Below, piece after piece: positions 5,171 through 10,870 of a DNA stretch of 10,870 bases. The notes below the pieces were generated by a model. That model ran no database searches, was not told where the DNA came from, and was given only the letters and a program-made list of their open reading frames with translations. The position numbers and the translations under genes were made by a program. Every line of letters begins with the position of its first letter. Position 1 is the stretch's first letter. This DNA is from Methanomethylovorans sp. PtaU1.Bin073 (GTDB taxonomy: Archaea > Halobacteriota > Methanosarcinia > Methanosarcinales > Methanosarcinaceae). The stretch spans positions 1 through 10,870 of the forward strand of contig MVQW01000009.1 in the NCBI GenBank assembly GCA_002067265.1, read 5' to 3'.

Positions 5171-5494
5171 ATGTCCTTAACAGGAATCGCCAAGAAAGTA
5201 GCCAAGAAATTAGAAAGGAAAATAACAGCTTTTCCAAACTCCGATAAGGCTAATGCAGGGCTTGTAATGGGTATGCTCGGAACTATCATAGCGGTTATTA
5301 TCGCTATCCTGATTGGTTCGCAGTTCATAGATATCGGTACAGACATGATGACCGACCAGAACAATTCAGAAGGTCTTAGCGCACTCGATAACCTTGGAAC
5401 CATATTCTATATGATCATAGGTATTGTCGTGCTCCTGCCTCTTGTTGGTCTGGGTGCATTCGTATTGTACATGTTCGGTGGAAAGAAGCAGTAA
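5171..5494 (+). CDS. 107-aa two-helix membrane protein, candidate major capsid protein
   Basis: The protein opens with a basic amphipathic stretch (SLTGIAKKVAKKLERKIT). It then has two strong membrane helices, at about residues 30-53 (GLVMGMLGTIIAVIIAILIG) and 78-101 (IFYMIIGIVVLLPLVGLGAF). A polar loop (DQNNSEGLSALDNL) lies between them, and the end is GGKKQ. Small size, two hydrophobic helices, no cysteines and first place in the operon match the major coat proteins of spindle-shaped archaeal viruses (fuselloviruses, His1, PAV1). That assignment is by profile, not by recognised sequence. The frame is open from GTG 5162, but ATG 5171 has the better spaced ribosome binding site. A short inverted repeat and T-run follow its stop and may let it be made in excess over later genes. 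Alternatives are a holin-like or pilus-like membrane protein. Confidence 0.7.
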   Translation: MSLTGIAKKVAKKLERKITAFPNSDKANAGLVMGMLGTIIAVIIAILIGSQFIDIGTDMMTDQNNSEGLSALDNLGTIFYMIIGIVVLLPLVGLGAFVLYMFGGKKQ

Positions 5495-5498
5495 ACTG

Positions 5499-5523
5499 CC
5501 TCTTTCTCCTGTATTTTTAGAGG
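5499..5523 (+). terminator. Weak stem-loop and T-run after the candidate coat gene
   Basis: CCTCT (5499-5503) can pair with AGAGG (5519-5523), and the loop contains pyrimidine runs including TTTTT (5514-5518). Archaeal termination often needs only a T-rich tract. This could be a partial terminator that lowers expression of the downstream genes. Its right arm also overlaps the next ribosome binding site (GAGGTG, 5520-5525). With only five base pairs it is tentative. Confidence 0.25.
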
Positions 5524-5530
5524 TGCGAAC

Positions 5531-5839
5531 ATGTATATCGAATATTTCTACGTTCTACTTTTACTGACTTTACTCTGCTTCTTCTATGCTCTTTTGTCAT
5601 CTAACCTTGAACACAGGCAGATATTCAGTATTCTGTGCATACCTCTACTGATCGGCTTATCCATCAGCTCTCTATCACTTGAAAAAGTGACAGAACACGT
5701 AGTAGGTACAGAAGTTATCGAACACACCACTTACATAAGTTCAACCGTTGGTGCCTACATTTTCGGCTTCCTGGCACTGCTTGAAGCCTTGCAGGTATGG
5801 CGGCTGTACATTGAGGAGAAAAACAATGCAAGAGAATGA
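5531..5839 (+). CDS. 102-aa membrane protein, unknown
   Basis: I do not recognise this protein. It shows three hydrophobic segments: about residues 4-22 (EYFYVLLLLTLLCFFYALLS), 33-50 (FSILCIPLLIGLSISSLSL) and 74-92 (VGAYIFGFLALLEALQVW). A polar loop with EKVTEHVVGTEVIEHT sits between the second and third. The tail is short and charged (YIEEKNNARE). GAGGTG lies five bases before the ATG. The gene starts 36 bases after the candidate coat gene and its end overlaps the next start by 14 bases. In a virus context it would be a minor envelope protein; nothing more specific can be said. Confidence 0.7.
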   Translation: MYIEYFYVLLLLTLLCFFYALLSSNLEHRQIFSILCIPLLIGLSISSLSLEKVTEHVVGTEVIEHTTYISSTVGAYIFGFLALLEALQVWRLYIEEKNNARE

Positions 5840-6221
5840 TTTTGATTCTATGGATAATGATGCAGCAGTAGCAGCACATGTAGGCACCCTTGCAGGCCTT
5901 ATTGGTACTGCATCAGATGTACCTCTGGAAATGCAGGAAGAAAACTTCCCTATTCTTAACAAGATCAACCCTCTTTCAAATCTGAATCCGGCAGATGAAG
6001 TACTGCTCAAAAGGTCACTTGAGATTCTATGGTACATGAAGGACGACATGAGTTACGAGTCCCTTGTGCGTCTGAGAATGCACTACATTCCTTCGTTGTC
6101 ATTAGGCCGTAATGGATTTGCAGTTAGGAGATTGACAGAAGTCACAAAATCCATAAATTACAGTGAAAGAGGCCAAGAACAGCAGCAGGGCATTTTCAAC
6201 AAATTACTTAGGAGGAAATAA
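5826..6221 (+). CDS. 131-aa soluble protein, unknown
   Basis: I do not recognise this protein. Residues 1-15 are acidic (MQENDFDSMDNDAAV). A short non-polar helix follows (AHVGTLAGLIGTAS), then a central Asn/Pro-rich part (ILNKINPLSNLNPADE) and a basic helical C-terminus ending FNKLLRRK. No membrane helix is long enough to be convincing. The frame is open back to 5748, but ATG 5826 is chosen because GAGGAG lies shortly before it and because this start overlaps the previous gene by only 14 bases. The next gene begins two bases after its stop. The acidic front and basic back suggest a protein that contacts another component of the particle or DNA; this is a guess from composition. Confidence 0.68.
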   Translation: MQENDFDSMDNDAAVAAHVGTLAGLIGTASDVPLEMQEENFPILNKINPLSNLNPADEVLLKRSLEILWYMKDDMSYESLVRLRMHYIPSLSLGRNGFAVRRLTEVTKSINYSERGQEQQQGIFNKLLRRK

Positions 6222-6223
6222 CC

Positions 6224-6664
6224 ATGTTCAACATGACTATTATCCTCGCAATCCTAGCAGTTGGATTTCTCATAACAACACTCGCAAGCGTAGCTGTAAA
6301 TATTCTTTTTGTGTGGAGATTCCCGTTCATTCTGAAGGGTCTTTTTGCTCAAAGGTTAGTGTTTTTCTGTGGTATCGATGGTTCAATTCGTCCGGAACCT
6401 GCTCGCGTAGAAGGTTATGGAATGAGAACTGATTCTGGAACTTATAACTTTGAACGTGAAGATGTTGTAACCTTCTATGGTATTCCTTCGATCATAGTTT
6501 ACAGGCCTATAGCTCGTGCTATCAGACCAAACATAGCTCCTATTTTCCGAAAACTCAAGAAAGCAGGAATCAAAAACAAGCGCGCTTATGCTTCCATTCT
6601 TGACAGTAAAAGGATGACTCTGGAAGAGTTCAAGCAGACTTTTGAGGTGGTTGCAAGTGAGTAA
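6224..6664 (+). CDS. 146-aa protein with N-terminal membrane anchor, unknown
   Basis: The first 30 residues form a membrane helix (IILAILAVGFLITTLASVAV), so the protein is probably anchored with a soluble C-terminal domain. The soluble part contains FCGIDGSIRPEPARVEGYGM, a strand-rich section (DVVTFYGIPSIIVYRPIARA) and a basic helical tail (RKLKKAGIKNKRAYASILDS). I know no family with this pattern. A strong ribosome binding site (AGGAGG) precedes the ATG. Its end overlaps the next gene by eight bases. The following gene has a single membrane helix at its C-terminus, so the two make an oppositely anchored pair and may work together on the same membrane. Confidence 0.7.
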   Translation: MFNMTIILAILAVGFLITTLASVAVNILFVWRFPFILKGLFAQRLVFFCGIDGSIRPEPARVEGYGMRTDSGTYNFEREDVVTFYGIPSIIVYRPIARAIRPNIAPIFRKLKKAGIKNKRAYASILDSKRMTLEEFKQTFEVVASE

Positions 6665-7061
6665 TGATGTACAGCAACCAATTGCAGTAGTTGACGGTGA
6701 TGAAACAATCCTCTACGGCTATGATGAAAAATTCATCCTGCCGACTAAGTTATATGATGAACTTAAGCAAGGTGCGCCCGTTGCTCCTGAAGGAGAGGTA
6801 ATCAGACCAATTTCAGTTATTGATTTCCTTACTACGGGTGACAATCCCGTAACAATGAAAGCAATGGTAGCTCGTGAAGTAGAGATTCAACGCCAGGACG
6901 ATAAGACTCGTCAAAATCTAATTTTGTTTATTCTTGCTGGTGCTGGGATCGCTATTTTGTGTGCAGCTCTGGCTTACATAATGATAACAAAATCAGCAGA
7001 TGTAGCAAGCGTAGCTGTGCAGAGTGCTGTATCTACAGGAACGGGAGTTTCGATAAAATGA
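6657..7061 (+). CDS. 134-aa tail-anchored membrane protein, unknown (GTG start)
   Basis: The first 86 residues are soluble and mixed alpha/beta, starting SNDVQQPIAVVDGDETILYG and including GEVIRPISVIDFLTTGDNPV. A membrane helix follows at about residues 87-110 (LILFILAGAGIAILCAALAY), then a small Ala/Ser/Val/Thr-rich tail. I do not recognise the family. The frame is open from a TTG at 6642, but GTG 6657 is preferred because GAGGTGG (6644-6650) is spaced six bases from it and the overlap with the upstream gene drops to eight bases. The stop shares ATGA with the next start. The soluble part next to one helix would suit a matrix-side or surface-side virion protein. Confidence 0.68.
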   Translation: MSNDVQQPIAVVDGDETILYGYDEKFILPTKLYDELKQGAPVAPEGEVIRPISVIDFLTTGDNPVTMKAMVAREVEIQRQDDKTRQNLILFILAGAGIAILCAALAYIMITKSADVASVAVQSAVSTGTGVSIK

Positions 7062-7198
7062 GCTTGCTTGTGACTTTCGTTCTTGGAATGTGGGCTGGTA
7101 TGTTCATCACCCTTGTTGCAATTGTCGCCATCTCGAAAAATCATCCTATAGTAATGAAAACGGCTGCACTACTCCAATTAATCATACATGGAAAGTGA
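7058..7198 (+). CDS. 46-aa single-span membrane peptide
   Basis: This short protein begins MSLLVTFVLGMWAGMFITLV and continues into AIVAISKNHP, giving one membrane helix at about residues 3-27. The rest is a short amphipathic stretch (VMKTAALLQLIIHGK). It starts inside the ATGA overlap with the previous stop, so it is likely translated by re-initiation; GGGAG at about 7043-7047 is a distant ribosome binding site. Its stop lies just before the start of the large 877-aa gene. Tiny membrane peptides are common in archaeal virus structural operons, but no function can be read here. It is the smallest gene I credit in the operon, supported mainly by its exact fit between two genes. Confidence 0.6.
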   Translation: MSLLVTFVLGMWAGMFITLVAIVAISKNHPIVMKTAALLQLIIHGK

Positions 7199-7202
7199 GA
7201 AT

Positions 7203-9836
7203 ATGGCATCGTGGACGAAAGATAGTTCTGGGAACTGGAAAAAGTCGGAATCGACTAAAAAGAACTACACGGTGATTGATGGAAAGAAGGTTGAGAAAGT
7301 CGCAGAAACTAGCTCTCCATCTGCTACTTCATCAAGCACCTGGAAGAAGGACACAGTAACTCTTGAGGAAGCAAAACAGCAGACAAAGGATGTAGAAAGC
7401 GGAGTAATAGACGTAGATAAAGGAACTACTTCGATTGACACGCCTGCAACAACCGAAACCATTTCCTTAGAGCAAGCTGCAGCACAGACAGAAACAGAAT
7501 CATCTAACAGAGTAACTGTTACAGAATCTGCACAGGCCTCACAGACTCCTACAGAGGTTTCAAAACAGGTCTCCACAATCACAAGCATCGATAATAACGG
7601 AAACTATGCTGTCACAGAGGAAACAGTAACTGAGTCTACATACAACAACCTGACAACTATTAAAGCAGGTTCAAGTGTCAAAAGTGCAGCACAGCTTGAC
7701 CCTGTTGTTAAGACTGAAACAGAATCAATGGTAGTTGAAACGGGATCTGTGAAAAGCCTCTACAGCATAGCTGATCCTATTGATTACTCTGAATTGAATG
7801 TGTCTAAATCAGCCTCTACAACTGAAACAGTTCAGCTATCAGATGCTGCAATGACTGCTTTTAGCGAGCAGGAAATAAGTGCTGCAGAGCTTTCCTCCTC
7901 CTCAACTACAACTAAGCCTTTTGCTCTTGAAGAGAAATTCAACAATTCTAACACTGAGAATATCATCAACACTACAGCTAATGCTTATGATAGTGTGACT
8001 GCTGCAATTGGGAAAACTGTAGTAGTTCCGGCTGCAAAAGTGGCAGACACAATAATTGAGTATGCTGATACCAGTTTAGAATCCTCGGATAATAAGGACT
8101 ACTCCAAATATGAGCCAACTTCGCTATATGGCGAATCTGAATTTGTTCTTAAAGAAGCTCCCACTCAAACTATAGCTAACGCTACGGCCAACGCTGCAGA
8201 AAAAACGGCAGGCTATTATGTGGGTGCTGTGTCTGGGTTTAAAGAAACTGTAAAAGAGACTCTTGATGCAGGAAATGTTTTTGAGGTAATGGATGAGGGG
8301 AGCGGTCCCAATTACCAGGTAAACGAAAAGAAGGTATCTGAAACTGCAGCAGCTAAGTTCGTGCTATCAGCAGGAGAAACAATCGCAATGGCTCCGGTAG
8401 CCATTCCACAAGCTGCAGTAGAAATAGTTAAAAACCCGGTGTTAGCAACTAAAGACTTTGTTGTTAATACTGGTGAATCCATCATTGCAGACCCTGCTAC
8501 TGGTCTTGGAACTGTGGCCGGAATGCTACTTACTGGAAGTGTGATCAAAGGTAGTATTGAAGTGGGAAAGACTGGCCTTAAATCTCTTAAGGCTAGTGTC
8601 CCTCGAGTTACTTTAGCGAGTGAACCTCAAGGATTTTTACTCAAAAAATCAGGAGTAACAATAGCAGAAGATGTCTCTATTGTTAATGATGTCCTCAAGA
8701 TAGAAGCCCCTAAAACAGCAGAAACACCAGAAATAAAAATCTTTGCAAAATCCACCGGAAATGGGGTAGCTGATGTTTACTTTAAGTTAACTGCTGAACA
8801 GGCTGCGAAAGTATCACAGAACCTAAAGGGTAATATTAGGAATATAAGCACATCTTACGGCTCATTTGTTGAATTTGAACCTACAGGTGTAATCAAAAGC
8901 TCTAATATTTCCAGATCAGGGTTAAAGAGTATTACAACTAGAAAGACCCCTGAGCTTATAGGCGATTTTAGCGAAGTAAATAACCCTCTCAGCTTAAAAA
9001 ATCCCCTTAGGCTCGAGACGAGGGAAAATATACAGCCTGCAAGCGTTAGGGGGGTAAATGTTCCTGAAAGGTTACAGCTTCCTGAAATTACGTATGATCT
9101 GGAAACCACAGCAAGAACAGCTTCTGAAACCTTAGCCCTGAAATCTGGCCGTACCTCCTTTTGGGAAAGCGAAGCTGCAGAACTGCTAACCAAGGACAAA
9201 AAGAAAACAGTTACTAATGAGATGCCTTGGATGAAGGAAAGAGTAGTTCAGACTAAAGCAGAATTGACGTTTAAAGATCCTTCAAAACTTAGTGTTGATT
9301 TCTCCCCTGAATTTGAGAGATTGTATAAGACTGCAAAAGAGCCAGAGAAAATCCCAACTCCAAGGGCTACACTAGAAGCAAGTTTATTAAAAGACTCTAT
9401 GGTTTCTCCGAGAGCAGCATCTAAAAAGTCTCTCTTGGGTCTTGGTGAATTTACCCGGCCAAATGTAAGCCCTGCAGTAAACCCTCTACCCTACCCAATT
9501 CCTCAGGCTAGCCCATTCCCCTCTACAACTCCATTCCCTGGTCTGTCCTCATATACAAAACCAAGTACCAAATCAAAAACAAAGGCTATACCTAACCTGT
9601 TCCCTGAAACATCTCCAAGTCCTGATCCTGCTAAGTACATTTCAGACCCTGTAATTTCAGATAGTTTTGTGAAGCCAAAAAGAGGAAGAAAATCAACCGA
9701 CTATCCTATAGTTCCTTCTTTTGTACCTACCCGGAAGAGTAAAAAGTCAAAGAAAGGAAAGAACTCAAGCTCCGGTTGGGAATATGATCGCTTGTATAAC
9801 TCCTATGGCGATGCTACTAAATGGAGAGGGTTCTAA
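7203..9836 (+). CDS. 877-aa low-complexity virion-like protein, unknown
   Basis: I do not recognise this protein. It opens MASWTKDSSGNWKKSES and for about 260 residues is rich in Thr, Ser, Glu and Ala, with a degenerate repeat at 50-61 (DTVTLEEAKQQT), 85-96 (ETISLEQAAAQT) and 208-219 (ETVQLSDAAMTA). A helical, Ala-rich middle (about 320-460) includes a moderately hydrophobic Gly-rich stretch (GLGTVAGMLLTGSVIKG), then mixed sequence. A Pro-rich segment (about 755-815) is followed by a very basic end (KPKRGRKS, TRKSKKSKKGK) and the closing motif GWEYDRLYNSYGDATKWRGF. It has no cysteines that I can find. ATG 7188 is possible, but ATG 7203 has GGAAAGTGA just before it. A basic tail suggests DNA or membrane-surface contact inside a particle; an internal scaffold or ejection protein is possible. 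It is the largest gene of the operon. Confidence 0.75.
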   Translation: MASWTKDSSGNWKKSESTKKNYTVIDGKKVEKVAETSSPSATSSSTWKKDTVTLEEAKQQTKDVESGVIDVDKGTTSIDTPATTETISLEQAAAQTETESSNRVTVTESAQASQTPTEVSKQVSTITSIDNNGNYAVTEETVTESTYNNLTTIKAGSSVKSAAQLDPVVKTETESMVVETGSVKSLYSIADPIDYSELNVSKSASTTETVQLSDAAMTAFSEQEISAAELSSSSTTTKPFALEEKFNNSNTENIINTTANAYDSVTAAIGKTVVVPAAKVADTIIEYADTSLESSDNKDYSKYEPTSLYGESEFVLKEAPTQTIANATANAAEKTAGYYVGAVSGFKETVKETLDAGNVFEVMDEGSGPNYQVNEKKVSETAAAKFVLSAGETIAMAPVAIPQAAVEIVKNPVLATKDFVVNTGESIIADPATGLGTVAGMLLTGSVIKGSIEVGKTGLKSLKASVPRVTLASEPQGFLLKKSGVTIAEDVSIVNDVLKIEAPKTAETPEIKIFAKSTGNGVADVYFKLTAEQAAKVSQNLKGNIRNISTSYGSFVEFEPTGVIKSSNISRSGLKSITTRKTPELIGDFSEVNNPLSLKNPLRLETRENIQPASVRGVNVPERLQLPEITYDLETTARTASETLALKSGRTSFWESEAAELLTKDKKKTVTNEMPWMKERVVQTKAELTFKDPSKLSVDFSPEFERLYKTAKEPEKIPTPRATLEASLLKDSMVSPRAASKKSLLGLGEFTRPNVSPAVNPLPYPIPQASPFPSTTPFPGLSSYTKPSTKSKTKAIPNLFPETSPSPDPAKYISDPVISDSFVKPKRGRKSTDYPIVPSFVPTRKSKKSKKGKNSSSGWEYDRLYNSYGDATKWRGF

Positions 9837-10084
9837 TGGGAGCAGTACAAACCTGGCTCTTTGCCCTGGCCTCTATTTTTGCTATGGGTTTATCTTACCT
9901 CACTCTACAGCCATTTTTTGACTACGGGCTTGAGTTTATGAGAGCAATAGGAGGATATGCAGCAGGAGTTGCAGGTCTTATCGACACAGTTCTGACCATA
10001 TTCCCTTATGGTTTTGCTGCAGCCGTGCTAATCTATGCTTTCATAGACAGCACCCGGCAAGAAGATAATAGCCAGTGGAGGTGA
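9836..10084 (+). CDS. 82-aa two-span membrane protein
   Basis: The protein begins MGAVQTWLFALASIFAMGLS and has hydrophobic segments at about residues 5-27 and 48-70 (AGLIDTVLTIFPYGFAAAVL). The linker is small and Gly/Ala-rich (MRAIGGYAAGVAG) and the tail polar (DSTRQEDNSQWR). The frame is open from ATG 9821, but ATG 9836 is chosen because GGAGAGG (9822-9828) is spaced seven bases from it and its first base is the last base of the upstream stop (TAATG). The stop TGA lies inside the ribosome binding site of the LamG gene. It could be a second coat or envelope protein, or a holin-like factor. No family is recognised. Confidence 0.7.
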   Translation: MGAVQTWLFALASIFAMGLSYLTLQPFFDYGLEFMRAIGGYAAGVAGLIDTVLTIFPYGFAAAVLIYAFIDSTRQEDNSQWR

Positions 10085-10087
10085 ACC

Positions 10088-10870
10088 ATGAGAAAAATAA
10101 TCATGGTAGTGATGCTCCTATTCTTGATTCTACTGCCTGCAATGGCAGCTACCAACAGCTACACCAAAACACTGACAACCACCACTGAACTTTCCAATGG
10201 TGCTTGGTACACAGGATACACCATATCGAGCGACAGAATGTTAGGTTCAGGCTACGGTGAATACATTTCACCTGCCTTCACAGCCGTCAACCTCACTTCA
10301 GGTGACGTGACCTACACCGATGATGACGGCTACAATGCCTTTGATTACGGCTGGCTCTATTCAAACACACTCTGGATCAACTCAACCGATGGTCGCCACG
10401 TAACAGGCGGTCACGCCTATTATAACATCAGATACCCTTTCAGCAACGTTGTCAGCAGCACCACTATCCCTGATGCTGTAATTACCGATTCTTCAGGCTC
10501 TCATCAAGATGCAACAATAGGAAGCGGTGCAACAATCATGTCATATCTCGGTCATGTCCAAATGGCAAACATCGATTTTGACGGAACCTCTAACGGCTAC
10601 ACTCGTACAAACTTCGCCTATGACTATGACGCTGGATGGTGGGCTATCACAGCCATGATAAAACCCGATGGAACGTCAGGTTCTCCTATAGGTATCAGTG
10701 ACTCTGGAAGCAATGCTGTAATCGAACTCCAATATGTTGACTCAACTGCTGACTATTGGCAACTCCTTGTCAGAGACCAGAACAACAATGCAGTGTCATC
10801 ATACAATACCTCAGTCACGATAACCCCTAACGCATGGCACTATGTCGTTATGTATGCAGATGCTACCTAC
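10088..10870 (+). CDS. Secreted LamG/concanavalin-like protein, candidate spike or adhesin (3' end outside window)
   Basis: The frame is open for 261 codons to the window edge. A signal peptide is clear: basic start MRKIIM, hydrophobic core VVMLLFLILLPAMA, likely cleavage near residue 20-21. Residues about 22-155 are Thr/Ser/Tyr/Asn-rich with beta character, including several Asn-X-Ser/Thr sites. From about 160 the pattern NIDFDGTSNGYTRTN, then WWAITAMIKPDGTSGSPIGI and NAWHYVVMYAD is that of LamG-like jelly-roll (concanavalin A-like) domains, which bind sugars or proteins outside the cell. GGAGGTGA (10077-10084) sits three bases before the ATG and includes the stop of the previous gene. LamG-like proteins are known in the spindle-shaped virus PAV1, where they are thought to help attachment. 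A host-derived surface protein is the alternative, but the tight spacing puts it in the virus-like operon. Confidence 0.8.
   Translation, partial: MRKIIMVVMLLFLILLPAMAATNSYTKTLTTTTELSNGAWYTGYTISSDRMLGSGYGEYISPAFTAVNLTSGDVTYTDDDGYNAFDYGWLYSNTLWINSTDGRHVTGGHAYYNIRYPFSNVVSSTTIPDAVITDSSGSHQDATIGSGATIMSYLGHVQMANIDFDGTSNGYTRTNFAYDYDAGWWAITAMIKPDGTSGSPIGISDSGSNAVIELQYVDSTADYWQLLVRDQNNNAVSSYNTSVTITPNAWHYVVMYADATY

Noticed and set aside
6163..6432. 89-codon rightward ORF overlapping the 131-aa and 146-aa genes
   Set aside because: It is out of frame with both, has no ribosome binding site, and its composition (Ser/Cys/Arg-rich) is that of a shifted frame.
7265..7588. Leftward ORFs inside the 877-aa gene (also 8312-8548 and 8855-9199)
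   Set aside because: They are Val/Ser/Ala-rich shadows created by the Thr/Glu/Ser/Ala codon bias of the real gene.
1..10870. CRISPR array, tRNA or rRNA genes
   Set aside because: I saw no regularly spaced repeats and no cloverleaf or rRNA-like segments when reading either strand; a tRNA scan would settle it.

Overview
The window looks like chromosome from a methanogenic archaeon, most likely of the order Methanosarcinales. The support is TATA-box promoters, strong GGAGGTGA-type ribosome binding sites, a MADK-type 4Fe-4S ferredoxin, EncFtn-like mini-ferritins and a DUF2173-like relic. No marker gene fixes the genus, so this placement is inference. The window falls into three zones.

Zone 1 (about 1-2240) holds ordinary cellular genes with an iron, oxygen and redox flavour. 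They are the 3' part of an SRPBCC/AHSA1-like protein, two tandem EncFtn-type mini-ferritins, a hemerythrin-like HHE protein, and on the opposite strand a single-cluster 4Fe-4S ferredoxin. The ferredoxin has a clear promoter and ribosome binding site, but an ATA stands where relatives have their ATG, and no canonical start can rescue it. No encapsulin shell gene lies beside the mini-ferritins.

Zone 2 (about 2240-3817) is sparse and decayed. It has about 390 bases with no recognisable gene, a 13-bp hairpin, and two small overlapping zinc-ribbon ORFs. The second zinc-ribbon ORF runs in frame into a DUF2173-like sequence broken by three stops (TGA, TGA, TAG). After it come the 3' remnant of an IS transposase and a second, directly repeated IS end.

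Zone 3 (3818 to the right edge) looks like part of an integrated virus or virus-like plasmid. Two leftward genes (a 128-aa protein and a P-loop ATPase with a C-terminal helix-turn-helix) diverge from a tightly packed rightward operon of at least nine genes. In order these encode a 107-aa basic protein with two membrane helices, a 102-aa membrane protein, a 131-aa soluble protein, a 146-aa and a 134-aa single-span protein, a 46-aa membrane peptide, an 877-aa low-complexity protein with a Pro-rich and Lys-rich tail, an 82-aa two-span protein, and a secreted protein with a LamG/concanavalin-like domain that runs off the window. Stops and starts mostly overlap, which suggests translational coupling. 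A two-helix small major protein, many small membrane proteins, a P-loop ATPase and a LamG adhesin together recall spindle-shaped archaeal viruses such as PAV1. My leading hypothesis is a spindle-shaped or membrane-containing provirus of a methanogen. No integrase, att site or replication protein can be seen here, so the identification is inference.
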